Part shown: positions 6,792 through 8,348 of the stretch, piece after piece
How the letters are laid out: each line of letters starts with the position of its first letter
Position numbering within the stretch: position 1 is the stretch's first letter
Notes under the pieces: model-generated
What the model was told of the DNA's origin: nothing
Database searches by the model: none
Seen by the model: only the letters and a program-made list of their open reading frames with translations
Assembly: GCA_022564535.1 (NCBI GenBank)
Contig: JADFLD010000057.1
Span: 1 to 8,348, forward strand
Reading direction: 5' to 3'
DNA length: 8,348 nt
Source: Gemmatimonadota bacterium
GTDB lineage: Bacteria > Gemmatimonadota > Gemmatimonadetes > Longimicrobiales > UBA6960
Program-made: the position numbers and the translations under genes

Positions 6792-7738
6792 CAAGGTCCT
6801 ACTCCCTGGAGTGTATGGGCGAGAAAGAAGTCGACCATCGTTCGGCTCGCGTTGATGCGACGGGTCTTCCTGCCGAGGTTCGCGGTGACGTTCAGCGGTG
6901 ATCCCGGCCATGTGTGACCACCGCCCACGATCCGGTACATGTCGACGTCCGCCTGGTTCGCACAGCCTTCGTAGCGCCACAGTTGTACGGAGGTTTCGTC
7001 CTCTCCCTCCACCTCGCCGGAAACGTCGATCACGGTCGGTTCGGGTGCGCAGTGGTTGGTAGACGCCAGCCACGCCCCCGTCCCCGCGCCACCCAACATT
7101 CCCACCCCCGAAGCGAACCCATCGTCCCAGAAGAACTGCGGGTCAGCATCCCCAAAGAAGACGATCGTCGGCATCGGACGTTCCCACGGACACGACTGGG
7201 AAATCTCCGCGGACATGCCTGCGCCTACGACCGCGACGCTCGCGATCGTGTTGCCGCGGAGGCAGGCCAGCACCTCCGCGAATATGGCACCATTGGAGAA
7301 GCCGGTCGCGTAGATGCGGTCCCGATCAACCGTGTGGAGCGCGTCGACATCGTCGATCACGGCATCGATGAACTGGACGTCGGGGATGTCCCAGAACCCC
7401 GGTGGACTGTTGGGCGTGTTCCAGTAGTCGCCGGCCGCGTCGGGGAACGCGAGGATCATCCCCGCCGACTCGGCGGCGGGATACAGCCAACTCATCAGCT
7501 CGATCCCGGCCGCGCCCTGAGTGGCGCCGTGGAAGACGAGGAGCAACGGACTTCCGCCTGCGCCTCCCGCACCGTCGGGTACGTGGAGGCGGTAGCGACG
7601 ATCCGAGCCGAGTACGTCGACGTCCCGCCATGTCGTAACCACGTCCACCACGCCCGCCAGGGAGTCGCTCCCGCAGGATATGGTGGCGAGAATTGTGATG
7701 ATCAGGCAAGCCACGCTCGCAGGCCCCCGCGGCCGCAT
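6791..7738 (-). CDS. Secreted lipoprotein esterase of the PHB depolymerase/LpqC family
   Basis: 315 residues from the ATG at 7738. A lipoprotein-type signal (MRPRGPASVACLIITILATISC, split over 1-22) ends at C22; the lipobox TISC is slightly off consensus. The alpha/beta-hydrolase features are in order: LLLVFHGATQGAAG with the oxyanion-side HG (70-71), nucleophile elbow GFSNGA with S148, FFGDADPQ (194-201) with D199 as the likely acid, and GGGHTWPG (272-279) with H275 as the catalytic base. The family includes extracellular polyhydroxybutyrate depolymerases, feruloyl/acetylxylan-type esterases and LpqC; the substrate cannot be read from sequence. The frame stays open to another ATG at 7807 (338 residues), but that adds a 23-residue hydrophilic lead before the signal peptide. 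Neither start has a strong Shine-Dalgarno. It is the first gene of a two-gene unit with the barrel-like protein. Confidence 0.88.
   Translation of the reverse strand: MRPRGPASVACLIITILATISCGSDSLAGVVDVVTTWRDVDVLGSDRRYRLHVPDGAGGAGGSPLLLVFHGATQGAAGIELMSWLYPAAESAGMILAFPDAAGDYWNTPNSPPGFWDIPDVQFIDAVIDDVDALHTVDRDRIYATGFSNGAIFAEVLACLRGNTIASVAVVGAGMSAEISQSCPWERPMPTIVFFGDADPQFFWDDGFASGVGMLGGAGTGAWLASTNHCAPEPTVIDVSGEVEGEDETSVQLWRYEGCANQADVDMYRIVGGGHTWPGSPLNVTANLGRKTRRINASRTMVDFFLAHTLQGVGP
6797..6800 (-). promoter_or_regulatory. Shine-Dalgarno AGGA for the barrel gene
   Basis: On the minus strand AGGA stands 5 bases before the ATG at 6791 and lies inside the end of the esterase gene. It supports this start over the in-frame ATG four codons later. 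Confidence 0.5.
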
Positions 7739-7823
7739 GGCACGAGGGGGTGATTCCGTGTTTCGCTGAGGCCGCGGGCCTACGGGCGCAGTGGAACTGG
7801 AAGCCATCAGGGTCTCACGGTGG

Positions 7824-7849
7824 GTTCGAATCGGGGTGTCGATTCGGGC
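7824..7849. repeat. Inverted repeat upstream of the esterase gene
   Basis: CGAATC (7827-7832) and GATTCG (7841-7846) are perfect complements around GGGGTGTC. Read as plus-strand RNA, the stem extends to 9 pairs with two G-U pairs (7824-7832 with 7841-7849). A second, wider pair flanks it: CACGGTG (7816-7822) and CACCGTG (7870-7876). A weak minus-strand -10-like TATACG sits at 7860-7855. An operator or a leader hairpin of the esterase unit is possible. If translation starts at 7807, the repeats lie just upstream of the start codon. Confidence 0.35.
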
Positions 7850-7987
7850 GAGTACGTATACCGGTGCCTCACCGTGCGATTACATCGGGGGCGACAAGCA
7901 TTTTGAGCCCGATGGATTCCGGGGTGCGATGCGTCAGACTATGTTTTCCCCCGTCGCTCAGGTCTTCTCGGCCCACATCGCGACGAA

Positions 7988-8029
7988 GGGCGCTTAGCTC
8001 AGCTTGGTTAGAGCACCTGCCTTACAAGC
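7988..8029 (+). tRNA. tRNA-Val(UAC) 5' half, broken in the anticodon stem
   Basis: The sequence matches a normal tRNA from its first base. The acceptor 5' strand GGGCGCT (7988-7994) is followed by TA and a D arm GCTC-AGCTTGGTTA-GAGC (7997-8014). Then comes the anticodon stem CCTGC (8016-8020) and the loop CTTACAA (8021-8027) with anticodon TAC, then GC. The stem should continue as GCAGG but reads GCCCC, and no variable loop, T arm or AGCGCCC acceptor strand follows in the remaining 319 bases. The fragment cannot make a functional tRNA as it stands. A weak plus-strand promoter-like pair (TTCCGG 7917, TATGTT 7940, 17-base spacer) lies upstream. Integration, deletion or an assembly join could explain the break. 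Confidence 0.8.
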
Positions 8030-8038
8030 CCCTGACTG

Positions 8039-8106
8039 GCGTCGGTGGGCGTCGGCCAGCGTTGGAAACACTGGATTTCTGCGTCAGTTGCGTCGGTCAG
8101 CGTCCG
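8039..8106 (+). repeat. Cluster of GCGTC direct repeats next to the tRNA break
   Basis: GCGTCGG occurs at 8039, 8049 and 8090, GCGTCAG at 8081 and GCGTCCG at 8100. The 14-base units GCGTCGGCCAGCGT (8049-8062) and GCGTCGGTCAGCGT (8090-8103) differ at one base and are 41 bases apart. Within each group spacing is 9-10 bases, about one helical turn. Further copies are GCGTCAG at 7931 and GCGTCGGT at 8213. Such arrays near an attachment site can be integrase arm-binding sites; this is inference. Confidence 0.5.
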
Positions 8107-8117
8107 TGGCTGTCGAT

Positions 8118-8145
8118 ACAGTTTTTGGCTCAGTTTGAAAACTGT
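8118..8145. repeat. Inverted repeat ACAGTTTT / AAAACTGT
   Basis: ACAGTTTT (8118-8125) and AAAACTGT (8138-8145) form a perfect 8-bp stem with a 12-base loop in the most AT-rich part of this segment. It could be a protein-binding site or a bidirectional terminator remnant. Confidence 0.45.
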
Positions 8146-8164
8146 GCACGCTCCTCGACCAGAC

Positions 8165-8192
8165 CTCGGCCTTCGATCCCACCGAGGCCGAG
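8165..8192. repeat. Inverted repeat CTCGGCCT / AGGCCGAG
   Basis: CTCGGCCT (8165-8172) and AGGCCGAG (8185-8192) form a perfect 8-bp, GC-rich stem with a 12-base loop. The geometry is the same as that of the repeat 20 bases upstream. No T-run follows on either strand. Confidence 0.4.
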
Positions 8193-8348
8193 CCCATCCC
8201 GACCAACGCTTCGCGTCGGTGCCCTTCGTGTTCGACCAGTCGCTGCCGGACGCGTTCGACGACTGACGGTCCGCCTCCCGCTGTCTGCCTGGACGAGCTG
8301 AGCCATTCGGCCACCCTCGCCCGCCCGTCTCAACATCTCCAAGTCCCA

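Larger units (their letters stand above)
8030..8348. other. Gene-poor segment after the tRNA break
   Basis: No convincing intact gene is visible on either strand. The segment holds direct repeats (8039-8106), two inverted repeats (8118-8145, 8165-8192) and a short stretch that looks like a decayed gene end: frame from 8139 reads LDQTSAFDPTEAEPIPTN and a different frame then reads ASVPFVFDQSLPDAFDD to a TGA at 8266, both with G/C-rich third codon positions. It is probably flanking sequence of an inserted element or a deletion scar. Confidence 0.4.

Noticed and set aside
8290..8325. tRNA-Ser-like D-arm on the minus strand (GGTGGCCGAATGG)
   Set aside because: No matching D-stem 3' strand, anticodon stem or T arm follows.
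8030..8348. Group I intron in the tRNA anticodon region
   Set aside because: The break is in the 3' anticodon stem rather than the loop, no group I core pairing was recognised and no 3' exon is present in the window.
1..8348. CRISPR arrays, insertion sequences and transposase genes
   Set aside because: No regularly spaced repeats with unique spacers and no transposase or integrase motifs were found in the window.

Overview
The window is a high-GC bacterial chromosome segment. A lipoprotein esterase and an outer-membrane-barrel-like protein point to a Gram-negative envelope. The mix of a DnaA-like protein, a PATAN (DUF4388)/TPR protein, a membrane-anchored metallopeptidase and a sigma54-type response regulator suggests Gemmatimonadota or a deltaproteobacterial-type lineage. 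That is an inference from gene content, with no marker gene to confirm it.

Left part, + strand (1-5546): six densely packed genes. (1) The 3' end of a DnaA-related protein whose nucleotide-binding motifs look destroyed. (2) A PATAN-TPR scaffold protein overlapping it by one base. (3) A secreted, membrane-anchored gluzincin-like peptidase 6 bases later. (4) An NtrC-type response regulator overlapping by 4 bases. After a 31-base gap come (5) a 64-residue two-helix membrane protein and (6) a RidA-family enamine/imine deaminase that abuts it. Genes 1-4 look like one translationally coupled unit. Genes 5-6 may also have their own promoter (TTGACC, 17 bases, TAGCAT) overlapping the stop codon of gene 4 and placed so that the mRNA would be nearly leaderless.

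Middle and right part, - strand (5569-7738): a PmtA-like SAM-dependent methyltransferase converges on the RidA gene. Further right, a two-gene unit encodes a PHB-depolymerase/LpqC-type lipoprotein esterase followed by a small outer-membrane beta-barrel-like protein, coupled through a TGATG stop/start.

Right edge (7739-8348): non-coding or decayed sequence. Its key feature is the perfect 5' half of a tRNA-Val(UAC) that stops matching inside the 3' strand of the anticodon stem. A cluster of GCGTC(G/A)G direct repeats and two inverted repeats follow. This looks like one edge of an element integrated into (or a deletion through) the tRNA gene; the 3' half is not in the window.

The points most worth a second look are the nucleotide-site-less DnaA-like protein coupled to a PATAN scaffold, the compact promoter at the ntrC-type stop codon, and the broken tRNA with its repeat cluster.
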